A stretch of DNA of 64,000 nt from Bifidobacterium anseris (lineage in GTDB: Bacteria > Actinomycetota > Actinomycetes > Actinomycetales > Bifidobacteriaceae): positions 62,001 to 126,000 of the forward strand of contig NZ_NMYC01000003.1 of NCBI RefSeq assembly GCF_002860345.1. The letters are read 5' to 3'. Both the position numbers and the translations under genes were made by a program. The notes beneath the pieces are model-generated. The model was not told the DNA's origin and did no database searches. It saw only the letters and a list, made by a program, of their open reading frames with translations. Shown in pieces: positions 16,699-25,294 of this stretch; position 1 is the stretch's first letter, and every line of letters starts with the position of its first letter.

Positions 16699-18156
16699 TC
16701 AGCGGCCGCCGAAGGAACCGCCGTCATCCTCATGCTTCTGGCCCTGTCTCGTATCGAGAAAATCATTGGCATGCTGCTGCACTGAATCACCAAAGTCTTC
16801 GATGGCATCCTGTCCGCTGTCATACAGCATATTGAACCGATCCTGCCTTGCATCCGATTTCTGCCGGTTCTCCTCTTGCCATTGGTCGGTGCGGCGGTCA
16901 TTGGCCTCATTACGGGCGTCATTCGCCGCGGTGCGTTCCGCGGAACGCTGGTCGAGATTGTCAGCCACCCCGTGCGCGCCGACGAAATCGAAGAAATCCG
17001 AAAGTCTGTCATCGACGAAATTGGCGGTGCCTGTCGTGGCGTTGTTCAAGCCACGCCGGATATCCTGTCCTCTGTCGATGCTCCAATCCAACGCGGACTG
17101 CCCGGCATCATACATTACATTGTTGCCCCATTGCATGGCATCGCCTACCGCGCGCCGTCCGGCCTGCGCACCGTCGAAAAGACCATTGCCGACGAACTGT
17201 CCGCCGTCCAATACGGTATTCCCGGCCCAATCGAGTCCTTCCCCGACCTTTTCGCCGGCCCATGTCAAGCCGTCCCAAGCCGCTTTGCCCATTGTTCCCA
17301 AGCCATTCCCGACCCCTGACACCAGATCGCCAAAATCGATGCTTGGATTCGTAAAGAATTCGGCTGCCTTGATCATCTTCTGCGTGGAATCGCTCAACGG
17401 CGCTCCCGACGTCAGTTTGCATTCGGACAGAGCGCTCACCGACTGGTCGTATGCGGTGCCGAAGTGCGCGAGGCAATTGGCGAAGGTCCGTGCCGTCGCC
17501 AGCATCTGCTCAAGTCGTTCACTGACGGTCGTGACCAGGTTTGAGACGGCATTGATCACCTTATGGGTATCCCACGCCCCCTTGAACTGGCCGATCACCG
17601 GGATGGAGATATCCGCCAAGACGTTTGCAAGCAGATTGGCGATCTCCTGCAGCGTGCTCATGATGAAATTGAAGGTATCCTCGGCAAGCTGGGCCAGCTT
17701 CCGCATCCCTTCTGCGCCTTCCCGGCAAGGCGTGACGCCGGCCTGCATCGCCTTCGCGAGCGCCGCGTTATCTTTCTTGAACGCATTGGAGGCGTCACCG
17801 CTCCAGCTCGTGCCGTCGCCCACGACGTTGGAGACCTCCGTGATGGCGGATGCGGTCTGAGTCAGGTTGGCTGCGAGCGCATCCCATCGTTCGGCAGTGG
17901 TGGTCATCGCATCCCAGTCGCCACTGAAGGGCTTCTTGATCCATCTATCGATCGGACTGAATCCGAACAGACCTTCGAATATGCCATCAACTGCAGAGAT
18001 GATTGCGCCTGCGAGCTGAACGCCGGATTGGATGAGATCGTTCAGGTCGGAAACGGTTTTGGCGTCGCCTACCAACTTGCGCAGTGTAGACGAGTCGGCT
18101 GCCAATTGCGTGCCTTTTGTCGTCAACACGTTGGTGCTCGAAGCAACGGATGTCAT
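16699..18156 (-). CDS. Large WXG-type protein, probable ESX substrate
   Basis: A 485-aa protein. The first ~220 residues are helical. A WXG turn lies in GTSWSGDASNAF near residue 115, flanked by long amphipathic helices, as in the WXG100/ESX fold. Residues about 285-390 are Gly/Asp/Trp-rich with recurring segments (GLTWAGEKVGEGLDWAG, then VGNGLF, VGDAMQWG). The last ~85 residues are highly charged and Gln/Asp/Arg-rich. There is no Sec signal peptide. AGAAGGA precedes the ATG at 18156. The DNA looks less GC-rich at third positions than the neighbouring housekeeping genes. Export by the adjacent ESX system is inferred from the WXG element and operon position; the activity of the tail is unknown. 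Confidence 0.75.
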   Translation of the reverse strand: MTSVASSTNVLTTKGTQLAADSSTLRKLVGDAKTVSDLNDLIQSGVQLAGAIISAVDGIFEGLFGFSPIDRWIKKPFSGDWDAMTTTAERWDALAANLTQTASAITEVSNVVGDGTSWSGDASNAFKKDNAALAKAMQAGVTPCREGAEGMRKLAQLAEDTFNFIMSTLQEIANLLANVLADISIPVIGQFKGAWDTHKVINAVSNLVTTVSERLEQMLATARTFANCLAHFGTAYDQSVSALSECKLTSGAPLSDSTQKMIKAAEFFTNPSIDFGDLVSGVGNGLGTMGKAAWDGLTWAGEKVGEGLDWAGNTVLDGGQFVGNGLFDGAQAGRRAVGDAMQWGNNVMYDAGQSALDWSIDRGQDIRRGLNNATTGTANFVDDRLSDFFDFVGAHGVADNLDQRSAERTAANDARNEANDRRTDQWQEENRQKSDARQDRFNMLYDSGQDAIEDFGDSVQQHANDFLDTRQGQKHEDDGGSFGGR

Positions 18157-18211
18157 GATCGGGTCCTTCTGTTCGTATGTGTTTCGTTACCGCCGTGCGC
18201 GTCCGGATTGT

Positions 18212-19489
18212 TCAGACCGCAATGTTGATGCCTTCACGTTCAGGCATCCGTGTGATGTCCCGCTCGAGGAAGAGCGCCTGGAGTTCTTCGGGGCTGCGTC
18301 CGAGTGGATCGCTGCTGGCGATCTGCTCCCATGCGGCCGCCGTGGCATCCTGTTGGGCTTTCGCCCGTGCTGCGGCCGATTCGCCGACGCGCATGACTGC
18401 GTCATAATCCCCGTCGTTGTCGAAGTCCACGGCGGCGAACTGGTCATCGCCGTCCTCGTAGACGCTGATTCGCGCATCGGCGGCCATGTCCGGCGTCATC
18501 GCGAGGTCGTTGGTGCCGTCATTGTTCGCGTCCAACGTGAAGGTAGACGCATTCTTCGGCTGCATGCCGTCCGGCAGCGGTATGTTCGTCGCATCCTCAT
18601 CGGTTTTGCTCAGACGGATCGAACCGTCCGCTTCCATGACCGCATGCGTGTTGCCGTCGGTGAGGTTGAGCGAATATTCGTCCTGCGCATCCCCGCTGAC
18701 ATCCAACCCGATCGTATTGACGCCGTCATATGGATTGCCTGGTCGCCCGTCGACGGCGGTTGCGCCCGCATCCGGTTTGCCGTTGGCATCCGCACCTGAG
18801 GAACCGTCAGCCCCCGGCGCCCTGCCGTTGCCGTCGCCCGCGGCGGCTGCTCCCCCATCGGGCATGATGGTTCCGGCATCCGGATCGACGCTTCCCGCCG
18901 TACGGCCGTCATCGGCAGAGGCGTCGCCGCTTCCCGCCGTGGAACCAGATCCGGACGCATCCGCCTCGACGTCGCCGCCTCCTTGTGCGACGGATCCTTC
19001 GTATCGGTCATCATCGTGAGCGTCCTGCCATGAGCCGCCACCTGTGGAACCGGCACCGGCATAGCCGCCTCCGCCAGTCCCGCCGGCGCTGCCGCCGATG
19101 GTGCCACCACCACCGGTTCCACCGCCGGAACCGGTACCGCCACCGCCCTGCTCAAGCCGGTCAAGCTTCTCATCAATCTGCTCAAGCTGTTCCTGAATGC
19201 TCTTCAGATAGTCGATGATGTCCTTCTCGGTATTGGTGAAATCCTGTTGGGCGCCATCAATCGCTCCCTGCAGGTAGCTGAGCACCTGACCGATGTTGCT
19301 CAGATAGCCCGACGTGCATTCCTTGGCCGACGTATACATGGGGCGGAACATCTGCAGCACGAGACCGAAGCTTGGATCCTCGTTCTGGTTGAATGCGCCC
19401 ATCGTCGCCATGAACTCACGTGACGCTGAACCGTATTGTGCCTGCAATCCTTTCAGATCGCCGCAATCCATCTTGATTTCGTCTGACAC
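18212..19489 (-). CDS. ESX-type helical protein with Gly-rich linker and FG-GAP-like calcium loops
   Basis: A 425-aa protein in three parts. Residues 1-115 are alpha-helical with a coiled coil at the end (LKSIQEQLEQIDEKLDRLEQ), like ESX helical substrates but without a clear WXG. Residues about 116-265 are a Gly/Ser/Asp linker. Residues about 270-385 contain three related acidic loops, LDVSGDAQDEYSL, LDANNDGTNDLAM and VDFDNDGDYDAVM, the DxNxDG-type Ca-binding pattern of FG-GAP/VCBS beta-propeller repeats. The GTG start at 19489 has AGGGAG seven nt upstream. No Sec signal is seen. Context suggests an exported protein that folds with calcium outside the cell. Confidence 0.75.
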   Translation of the reverse strand: MSDEIKMDCGDLKGLQAQYGSASREFMATMGAFNQNEDPSFGLVLQMFRPMYTSAKECTSGYLSNIGQVLSYLQGAIDGAQQDFTNTEKDIIDYLKSIQEQLEQIDEKLDRLEQGGGGTGSGGGTGGGGTIGGSAGGTGGGGYAGAGSTGGGSWQDAHDDDRYEGSVAQGGGDVEADASGSGSTAGSGDASADDGRTAGSVDPDAGTIMPDGGAAAAGDGNGRAPGADGSSGADANGKPDAGATAVDGRPGNPYDGVNTIGLDVSGDAQDEYSLNLTDGNTHAVMEADGSIRLSKTDEDATNIPLPDGMQPKNASTFTLDANNDGTNDLAMTPDMAADARISVYEDGDDQFAAVDFDNDGDYDAVMRVGESAAARAKAQQDATAAAWEQIASSDPLGRSPEELQALFLERDITRMPEREGINIAV

Positions 19490-19541
19490 AGTCTCACTCC
19501 CTGTTTCCGTGACGGTCTGGTATCGGTTGGATCAGATGCTC

Positions 19542-20003
19542 TTATGCCTGATCCTGATTGGCGATGAAATCGAGGATCGTGTCGTGGACGTCCTCGATCG
19601 ACACCCGCAATGTGCCGGTGAGCGTCTGGCCGCCGGCTTTGCGTTCGTGCTCATGCAGGTCACGCCTGAATTCAGCCGCGTCGGCCGCATCGGCCACTGC
19701 AGCCGTCTTCGCGTCGATTGCCACCTGCTGGGTTTCTTCAGACGCCTCGAAGCCCGCGACGACCTCTTCGAGCCATTTGGCATATGCTTCCAACGTCGTT
19801 TTGAGATTCTCGCGCGACTTGCGGTAGTTCTCGCTCATCTGCTTGATCTGCTTGTCCAGATCACGCCCGAAGAACTCCGGGGAGGCGTGCTGTGCCGGCT
19901 GCCATCGTGCGTTTCTGGTTCGGTCGATATCCGTATTGAGATGCCGCAGTTTGCGCACCATCTCACGATCCTGTTGCGGATTGATGTTGATTTCGTCCAC
20001 CAT
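19542..20003 (-). CDS. 153-aa helical ESX-locus protein
   Basis: A 153-aa hydrophilic helical protein with an AAAGGAG about 8 nt before the ATG at 20003. The first half has basic helices (SENYRKSRENLKTTLEAYAKW); the middle is Ala/Glu-rich. It has no Sec signal, membrane segment or clear WXG, although NARWQPAQHASPEFFG could form the turn of a helical hairpin. It sits between two large probable substrates with short gaps. A partner protein or chaperone for one of them is possible; no family is recognised. Confidence 0.7.
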   Translation of the reverse strand: MVDEININPQQDREMVRKLRHLNTDIDRTRNARWQPAQHASPEFFGRDLDKQIKQMSENYRKSRENLKTTLEAYAKWLEEVVAGFEASEETQQVAIDAKTAAVADAADAAEFRRDLHEHERKAGGQTLTGTLRVSIEDVHDTILDFIANQDQA

Positions 20004-20046
20004 TGGTCATGCTCCTTTCATGCTGTTCGAAAATGGTTTGCGCCGT

Positions 20047-21564
20047 TCACGCCTCTTGGGCACTGCGGCGACGCCCGGCCATGTTGCCGATCGGTGTGGG
20101 ACTGAACTCCTCATCCTCCTCGATGACCGGCGCCACATAGCCAAGCTGCTGCCGCTTCTTCTTATCGCCACCAGCACCACCGGCGCCAGCACCGGAACCC
20201 ATCATCGCCGGATTAGCACGCCCAGCCGCACCAGCCGCACCAGCTGCCGCCGCATTGTTGCGCAACCCTGCCGCCAATCCCTGCGCGCCACGAATCGACG
20301 AAGCCGAGGACACTGTAGCCGTAACCGGATTGTTCGCATAGAACGAGCCCACACCTGTCCCGCCGACAGCACCTACCAAGCCCAATGTGCCGCCGGCGCC
20401 TGCCGAACCCATCAGCGCCCCACCGGCTGCGGACGACATCATGCCCGCACGTCCGGCCACACCGGTCGCGGCGACACCGGCAGCGGCGACGCCGCCAGCC
20501 GAAGCCGCCGAGGAAAGACCCGTCACACCACGCATGCTGTAGCTGTCCACATCAACGCCATCGGCATCGGTACGCACCCACGCATTACGATCGGAATCAT
20601 AGCGGTACGTGCCGTTCTCATCCCACTCATACAGATAATCGTCATGCCGATCATCATCGTTCGAGCCGCCAACGCGATAGCCGTCACGTCCCGCAGAACC
20701 CGACGAACCATTCGCACGATCGGCACCGCCCTGCAATGTTCCCAACGGTCGGGCAGCCCCCGCAAGCGACCCCGCAGCACCGCTTCCGGCCGACGACGAC
20801 CGACCAGCCGACACAGCAGCAACCGACGAAGCGCTTGAACGTCCCGCACGAGCCGCTGCGGCAACACCAACACCAGCCGCAGTCGCGCCAGCGCCCACAC
20901 CTGCACCGACGCTGGAAGGACCAGACCCATCACCACTCTGGGAGTGATCAGGAATTGGCCACCCATCAGGAGTTTGCCCCATATCCACAACTGGAATCGG
21001 ATCTGGAGGCGAAACAACCGCCCCTCGAACACTATTAATTATTGCATTATACTTTTTCTCTGCCTCATCTTCACGATGGCTTACCATCAGCTGGGAGATG
21101 AGATTGACGCCGGCAATGCCCATCATGCCAGTCAAGGTGCCCAATCCGGGAACAACGACATTCATTGGCTCGGTGGCATCCATGATCTGCTGCTCCTGCG
21201 CGGCATTCAGACGACTGCCCGGAAGCGTCACGTTGTTCGCCTCAATGATCCCCTCATTATGCGCCTCGATGGCTCTCTTCATATCGGTCAGGCATTGCTG
21301 GTTGGCAGCGAAATGATCATCGATGTTGTCAACGACCTCTTTCGCCTTCGCATACATGCTGTCCTGAGCCGAGCAGTCGAAATCACCCGACTGCACCATC
21401 CACGAACGCACACCATCCACCTTGTCCCGTAACGTCTTAAGCATCGCCTGATAATTACGGATATTATCAATGATGCCATCCGCATCCCATCGATCAGTTT
21501 GCGCGATAGACGCTAGGCGCGATTCAAAGAAACCAATAGATGAGTTCACTTCATGCGTTGACAT
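20047..21564 (-). CDS. ESX-locus protein with helical N-terminus and long Ala/Gly-rich tail
   Basis: A 505-aa protein. Residues 1-130 are helical (heterodimer-like ESX/PPE-type architecture). Residues about 133-160 form a hydrophobic Gly-rich segment (VVPGLGTLTGMMGIAG). The rest is mostly low-complexity Ala/Gly/Ser, broken by one ordered-looking acidic/aromatic patch (DDDRHDDYLYEWDENGTYRY). The C-terminus is a charged motif (KKKRQQLGYVAPVIEEDEEF) near the end. The ATG at 21564 has AAAGGA upstream. The overall plan recalls mycobacterial PPE/EspB-like substrates, but I see no diagnostic motif. Secretion by the local ESX system is an inference. Confidence 0.7.
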   Translation of the reverse strand: MSTHEVNSSIGFFESRLASIAQTDRWDADGIIDNIRNYQAMLKTLRDKVDGVRSWMVQSGDFDCSAQDSMYAKAKEVVDNIDDHFAANQQCLTDMKRAIEAHNEGIIEANNVTLPGSRLNAAQEQQIMDATEPMNVVVPGLGTLTGMMGIAGVNLISQLMVSHREDEAEKKYNAIINSVRGAVVSPPDPIPVVDMGQTPDGWPIPDHSQSGDGSGPSSVGAGVGAGATAAGVGVAAAARAGRSSASSVAAVSAGRSSSAGSGAAGSLAGAARPLGTLQGGADRANGSSGSAGRDGYRVGGSNDDDRHDDYLYEWDENGTYRYDSDRNAWVRTDADGVDVDSYSMRGVTGLSSAASAGGVAAAGVAATGVAGRAGMMSSAAGGALMGSAGAGGTLGLVGAVGGTGVGSFYANNPVTATVSSASSIRGAQGLAAGLRNNAAAAGAAGAAGRANPAMMGSGAGAGGAGGDKKKRQQLGYVAPVIEEDEEFSPTPIGNMAGRRRSAQEA

Positions 21565-21596
21565 TTCATTCCTTTCCTAAAAGTTCTCTTTCATAT

Positions 21597-23336
21597 TCAC
21601 TTGTTTTCACGAGGATTATCTCGAGAGTCATGACCTACATAAGTACTGCCATAAGTCATTGGCGCGACGGGGCCAGCGGGAGGATATCCTCCTAGGCCAG
21701 ACGCCCCTGACGCATTCGCCGGCATCGGCGGAGCGGCGGCCGGCACGGGCGCAACGGCCACAGGCAAGCGCCTGCGGCGACGCACGACCAGACAGGCGAC
21801 GACGATAAGCGCGGCCACGGCCACGATGCCGCTACCCAACGCCGCCCACAACCACACCGAACCAGACGAAGACGACGCAGACGATGTGGTCACACCCGAC
21901 GCACCGGCACCATCAGCTTTAGGCGCAGCAGCCTGCCCATTGTCAGACGTCGAGGATGACATGGCCTGGCCGGTGCGGGTGGCCGAGTACTGCATGCAAT
22001 CGGCGCCACCGTCCTTGCGGCACTGCTCCACCTTCGCCCACGCCGCCTTCTGCCGCTCATACTCCTCACCAACGAGATCGGCCTCTTTGGGCACATCGAT
22101 GCCCGAACTATCATCCAACCCGAACGGATCGGTCATTCCCGCCAACTGCGTCCAATCGGAATGATCCGTATACATGCCGCGCGTCTCCTCATGCTTCTCG
22201 CTGTTGGCCACCGCCGCCTCCAACAACGGATTGACATCCGGATACTGCGACGGATCCGTCGCCAACAACCTCGGCAGATCAATCACACCAAACCCGGCAC
22301 GCAGATCCCGGTCGAACACCGGCTCCCCACTTGTGTTGCCCCGCGTGTTACGCACCACCGACTGCAACACCTGATTACCCGTCGCATCCGGCCATTTGCT
22401 CATCACCAACGCCAACATCCCACTCGTGATCGCCGACGCCGACGACGAACCACCAGAATCCACCTTCACCACACGCGCATCACCAACCGCATACCTGTTG
22501 ATCCCCTCGCTCGGCGCCAGCAACGTCACACCGCCATCACGACGATTCGCATTCCCCGACTCATCCGCGCCGTTCACCGCCAACACCCCGGGAAAACGAT
22601 TGATCTTCGTCGGCTCGCCCACATAATCCTTCGGCCCCGAATCCTCCGTATCATTACCCGAACCAGACACGACTACCACTCCGGCGCGCAACGCCCCGAC
22701 ATACGCCTCAACCATATCCGAACCACTCCTGCCTTCGAACGACAGATTGATAATACGATCGCCATTCGCAACGGCCTGACGGACGGAACCGGCAAAATCG
22801 ATGGCTTTACCATTGGTAGAGCAAGCTTCAGAAAAACCAGACAGACCAGCAGATCCAAACGTTAACGGGTAATGCGTCACTTGCGCATTCTGCGCCACAC
22901 CCACCAGACCACGATTGCCGTCATAGCCCGAACCATCACCCACGATATACGCAGTCATCATCGTCCCATGCGTCACATAAATCCCCCCATCACCCGCACG
23001 CAACGCCGGATCCGACACACGCATCATCCGCGTCTTCTTCAAATTCACACACGACGAAGCACCATCAGGAAGCACCAACCTCGACGCCACTTGCTTACCC
23101 GCGATCCCCGGATAATCAACAACCAACTGATCATCCAACACCGCGACCTTCACACCCTTGCCGGTCACACCCTGACTCCACGCATCCTGCGCACCCGTCT
23201 TCGTGACATACCAATCACCGGCATCCAACTCCACCGCCCACACGGACGGCGTTACAACCAACGCCAACGCCAACACCGCAGCCACAACCACGACACACAC
23301 GGCACGCACCCGCACCACCACACGAGACACACCCAT
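21597..23336 (-). CDS. Mycosin-like membrane-anchored S8 serine protease, paralogue 1
   Basis: A 579-aa subtilisin-family protease. The N-terminal signal/anchor (residues about 5-34) ends near SVWAVE. The triad is Asp68 (VAVLDDQ), His123 (VTHGTMM) and Ser298 (GGSSSASAI), with the oxyanion Asn in SGSGNDTED. A C-terminal membrane helix followed by RRRRR lies at about 525-550, then a Pro/Ala/Gly tail. This is the MycP layout, but the Asp and Ser motifs differ from the canonical DSGV and GTSYA forms. The ATG at 23336 has GGAAAGGA upstream; the longer frame to 23705 runs into paralogue 2. It lies 53 nt after a close tandem paralogue. Confidence 0.85.
   Translation of the reverse strand: MGVSRVVVRVRAVCVVVVAAVLALALVVTPSVWAVELDAGDWYVTKTGAQDAWSQGVTGKGVKVAVLDDQLVVDYPGIAGKQVASRLVLPDGASSCVNLKKTRMMRVSDPALRAGDGGIYVTHGTMMTAYIVGDGSGYDGNRGLVGVAQNAQVTHYPLTFGSAGLSGFSEACSTNGKAIDFAGSVRQAVANGDRIINLSFEGRSGSDMVEAYVGALRAGVVVVSGSGNDTEDSGPKDYVGEPTKINRFPGVLAVNGADESGNANRRDGGVTLLAPSEGINRYAVGDARVVKVDSGGSSSASAITSGMLALVMSKWPDATGNQVLQSVVRNTRGNTSGEPVFDRDLRAGFGVIDLPRLLATDPSQYPDVNPLLEAAVANSEKHEETRGMYTDHSDWTQLAGMTDPFGLDDSSGIDVPKEADLVGEEYERQKAAWAKVEQCRKDGGADCMQYSATRTGQAMSSSTSDNGQAAAPKADGAGASGVTTSSASSSSGSVWLWAALGSGIVAVAALIVVACLVVRRRRRLPVAVAPVPAAAPPMPANASGASGLGGYPPAGPVAPMTYGSTYVGHDSRDNPRENK
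22311..22454. repeat. Direct repeat copy A within mycosin-like paralogue 1
   Basis: Positions 22311-22394 (84 nt) are identical to 24020-24103, and 22399-22454 (56 nt) to 24108-24163, a constant offset of 1709. The repeat covers the segment before and including the catalytic Ser. Identity at synonymous sites points to recent duplication or gene conversion. Confidence 0.9.
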
Positions 23337-23389
23337 CACCAAATCCTTTCCAACACGAACACCAACACGAACAGAAGCATGAACACCAA

Positions 23390-25042
23390 TCACCAACGAC
23401 CACCCCCAGACACATTCGCCGGCATCGACGCAACAGCCGAAGACACGGGCGCAACGGCAGCTTGCAAGCGCCTGCGGCGGCGCACGACCAGACAGGCGAC
23501 GACGATGAGTGCGGCCACGGCAGCGACACCCGCACCGAGCGTCGCCCACAACCACACCGAACCAGACGAAGACGATGCGCTCGCACCCGACGCACCGTCG
23601 CCGCCGCCGTCGGTCTTCGGCGCAGCGGACTGCCCGTTGCCAGCCGACGAAGACGCCGAGGACGACGCAGCCTGGCCCGTACGCGTGGCCGAATACTGCA
23701 TGCAATCGGAGCCGCCATCCTTACGGCACTGCTCCACCTTCGCCCACGCGCTCTTCTGCCGCTGATACTCCTCACCAACCAACGACGCCTCACGCGTCAC
23801 ATCGATAGGGGTACTACCATCCAGATCGAACGAATCAACCGTCCCGATCAAATGATCGCCCCAATCCGAACGGTCCGTATACATGCCGCGCGTCTCCTCA
23901 TGCCGCTCACTGTTGATCACCGCAGCCTCCAGCAAAGGATTGACATCCGGATACTGCGCCGGATCCGTCGCCAACAACCTCGGCAGATCGATCACACCGA
24001 AACCCGAGCGCAGATCCCTGTCGAACACCGGCTCCCCACTTGTGTTGCCCCGCGTGTTACGCACCACCGACTGCAACACCTGATTACCCGTCGCATCCGG
24101 CCAACGACTCATCACCAACGCCAACATCCCACTCGTGATCGCCGACGCCGACGACGAACCACCCGAACCCACCTTCACCACACGAGAATCACCAACCGCA
24201 TACCCATTGATACCCTCCGCCGGCGCCAACAACGTCACACCACCATCACGACGATTCGTCGCACCCGACTCATCCGAGACATTCACGCTCAGCACGCCCG
24301 GGAACCGGTTCGTCTTCGCCGGCTCACCCACATAATCCCTCGGACCCGAATCCTCCGTATCATTACCCGAACCAGCCACGACCACCACACCCGCACGCCA
24401 CGCATCGACGAACGCCCCGACCATCTCAGGACGCTGCGGCGACTCAAATGACATGTTCACGATTCGATTGCCATCCGCAGCCGCCCGGCGCAGCACCGTC
24501 GCAAAATCAAGCTCACCACCCACCTTGCACAACGGCGCATCCCCACCAAGAGCCCCAACGCCGAAGCCATTGGGATATGCGGTCACCTGCGCGTCCTGCG
24601 CCACGCCCACCAAGCCACGATTGCCGTCATAGCCAGAACCATCACCCACGACATACGACGTCATCTCGGTGCCATGCGTCACATACAGGCCACGATCCCC
24701 CGCACGCAAACCCGAATCCGACACATCCATACGAAACTCCTTGTTGCGATCCATGCACCACGTCGCCCCATCCTTCAACACCAACCTCGACTCCACATGC
24801 TTATTCGCGATCGCAGGATAATCCAACACAACCTGACTATCCATCACCGCGACCTTCACACCCTTGCCGGTCACACCCTGGCCCCACGCATCCTGCACAC
24901 CCGTCCTGGTGATATACCAATCCCCATCATCCAACTCCACCGCCCATGCCGACGGCACCACAGCCAACACCACTGCACATACCGCAGCCACCACCGGGCC
25001 GACAACAGCACCGGCTCTACTCGTCTGAGTCGATCGTCCCAT
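23390..25042 (-). CDS. Mycosin-like membrane-anchored S8 serine protease, paralogue 2
   Basis: A 550-aa S8 protease closely similar to the adjacent paralogue along its length. It has a signal/anchor (about 12-34), Asp68 (VAVMDSQ), His123 (VTHGTEM), Ser297 (GGSSSASAI) and the oxyanion Asn in AGSGNDTED. A C-terminal membrane helix and Arg cluster follow. The start ATG at 25042 has no good Shine-Dalgarno, unlike its neighbours. It follows the WXG100 genes after a 252-nt gap containing three hairpins. Likely role: membrane protease processing ESX substrates or machine parts; the specific substrates are unknown. Confidence 0.85.
   Translation of the reverse strand: MGRSTQTSRAGAVVGPVVAAVCAVVLAVVPSAWAVELDDGDWYITRTGVQDAWGQGVTGKGVKVAVMDSQVVLDYPAIANKHVESRLVLKDGATWCMDRNKEFRMDVSDSGLRAGDRGLYVTHGTEMTSYVVGDGSGYDGNRGLVGVAQDAQVTAYPNGFGVGALGGDAPLCKVGGELDFATVLRRAAADGNRIVNMSFESPQRPEMVGAFVDAWRAGVVVVAGSGNDTEDSGPRDYVGEPAKTNRFPGVLSVNVSDESGATNRRDGGVTLLAPAEGINGYAVGDSRVVKVGSGGSSSASAITSGMLALVMSRWPDATGNQVLQSVVRNTRGNTSGEPVFDRDLRSGFGVIDLPRLLATDPAQYPDVNPLLEAAVINSERHEETRGMYTDRSDWGDHLIGTVDSFDLDGSTPIDVTREASLVGEEYQRQKSAWAKVEQCRKDGGSDCMQYSATRTGQAASSSASSSAGNGQSAAPKTDGGGDGASGASASSSSGSVWLWATLGAGVAAVAALIVVACLVVRRRRRLQAAVAPVSSAVASMPANVSGGGRW
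24020..24163. repeat. Direct repeat copy B within mycosin-like paralogue 2
   Basis: Partner of 22311-22454. Only a few bases (about 24104-24107) interrupt identity over 144 nt. Confidence 0.9.
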
Positions 25043-25138
25043 AAGGTCGGAGTACTTTCTTGCTCAACTTGGGCATGCCGATCATGCACATGATCACGGC
25101 CGCCCATCTCAGCGTCACATACAGGTCAACGTATGTGC

Positions 25139-25287
25139 GCTGGTGCGGCAATCACCCTCTCGCGACCGCCGCACCAGCCTCTCTACTTGTCGTCGTCGCC
25201 TATCGACGCGGTCATTGGACGCATCGGCATGCCCCAATGACGACGACGGTGGCGCCCCGACGCAACGTAGCTATCGCGGCGCCACCG
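25139..25287 (-). other. Three stem-loops between WXG100 genes and mycosin paralogue 2
   Basis: The non-coding gap holds three perfect stems: 10 bp (25247-25256/25278-25287, loop 21), 8 bp (25211-25218/25234-25241, loop 15) and 11 bp (25139-25149/25168-25178, loop 18). The first begins eight nt after the WXG100 stop codon. None has a T tract. They could terminate part of the transcription or protect the 3' end of the abundant WXG100 messages. Confidence 0.6.
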
Positions 25288-25294
25288 GTATCCG

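Noticed and set aside
23337-23705. N-terminal extension of mycosin paralogue 1
   Set aside because: The extra residues are a frame-shifted reading of the end of paralogue 2; a good Shine-Dalgarno and signal peptide mark the start at 23336.
22311-24163. Interpretation of the repeated blocks as an insertion sequence or CRISPR
   Set aside because: There are only two copies, both inside coding paralogues, with no spacers, no terminal inverted repeats and no transposase.
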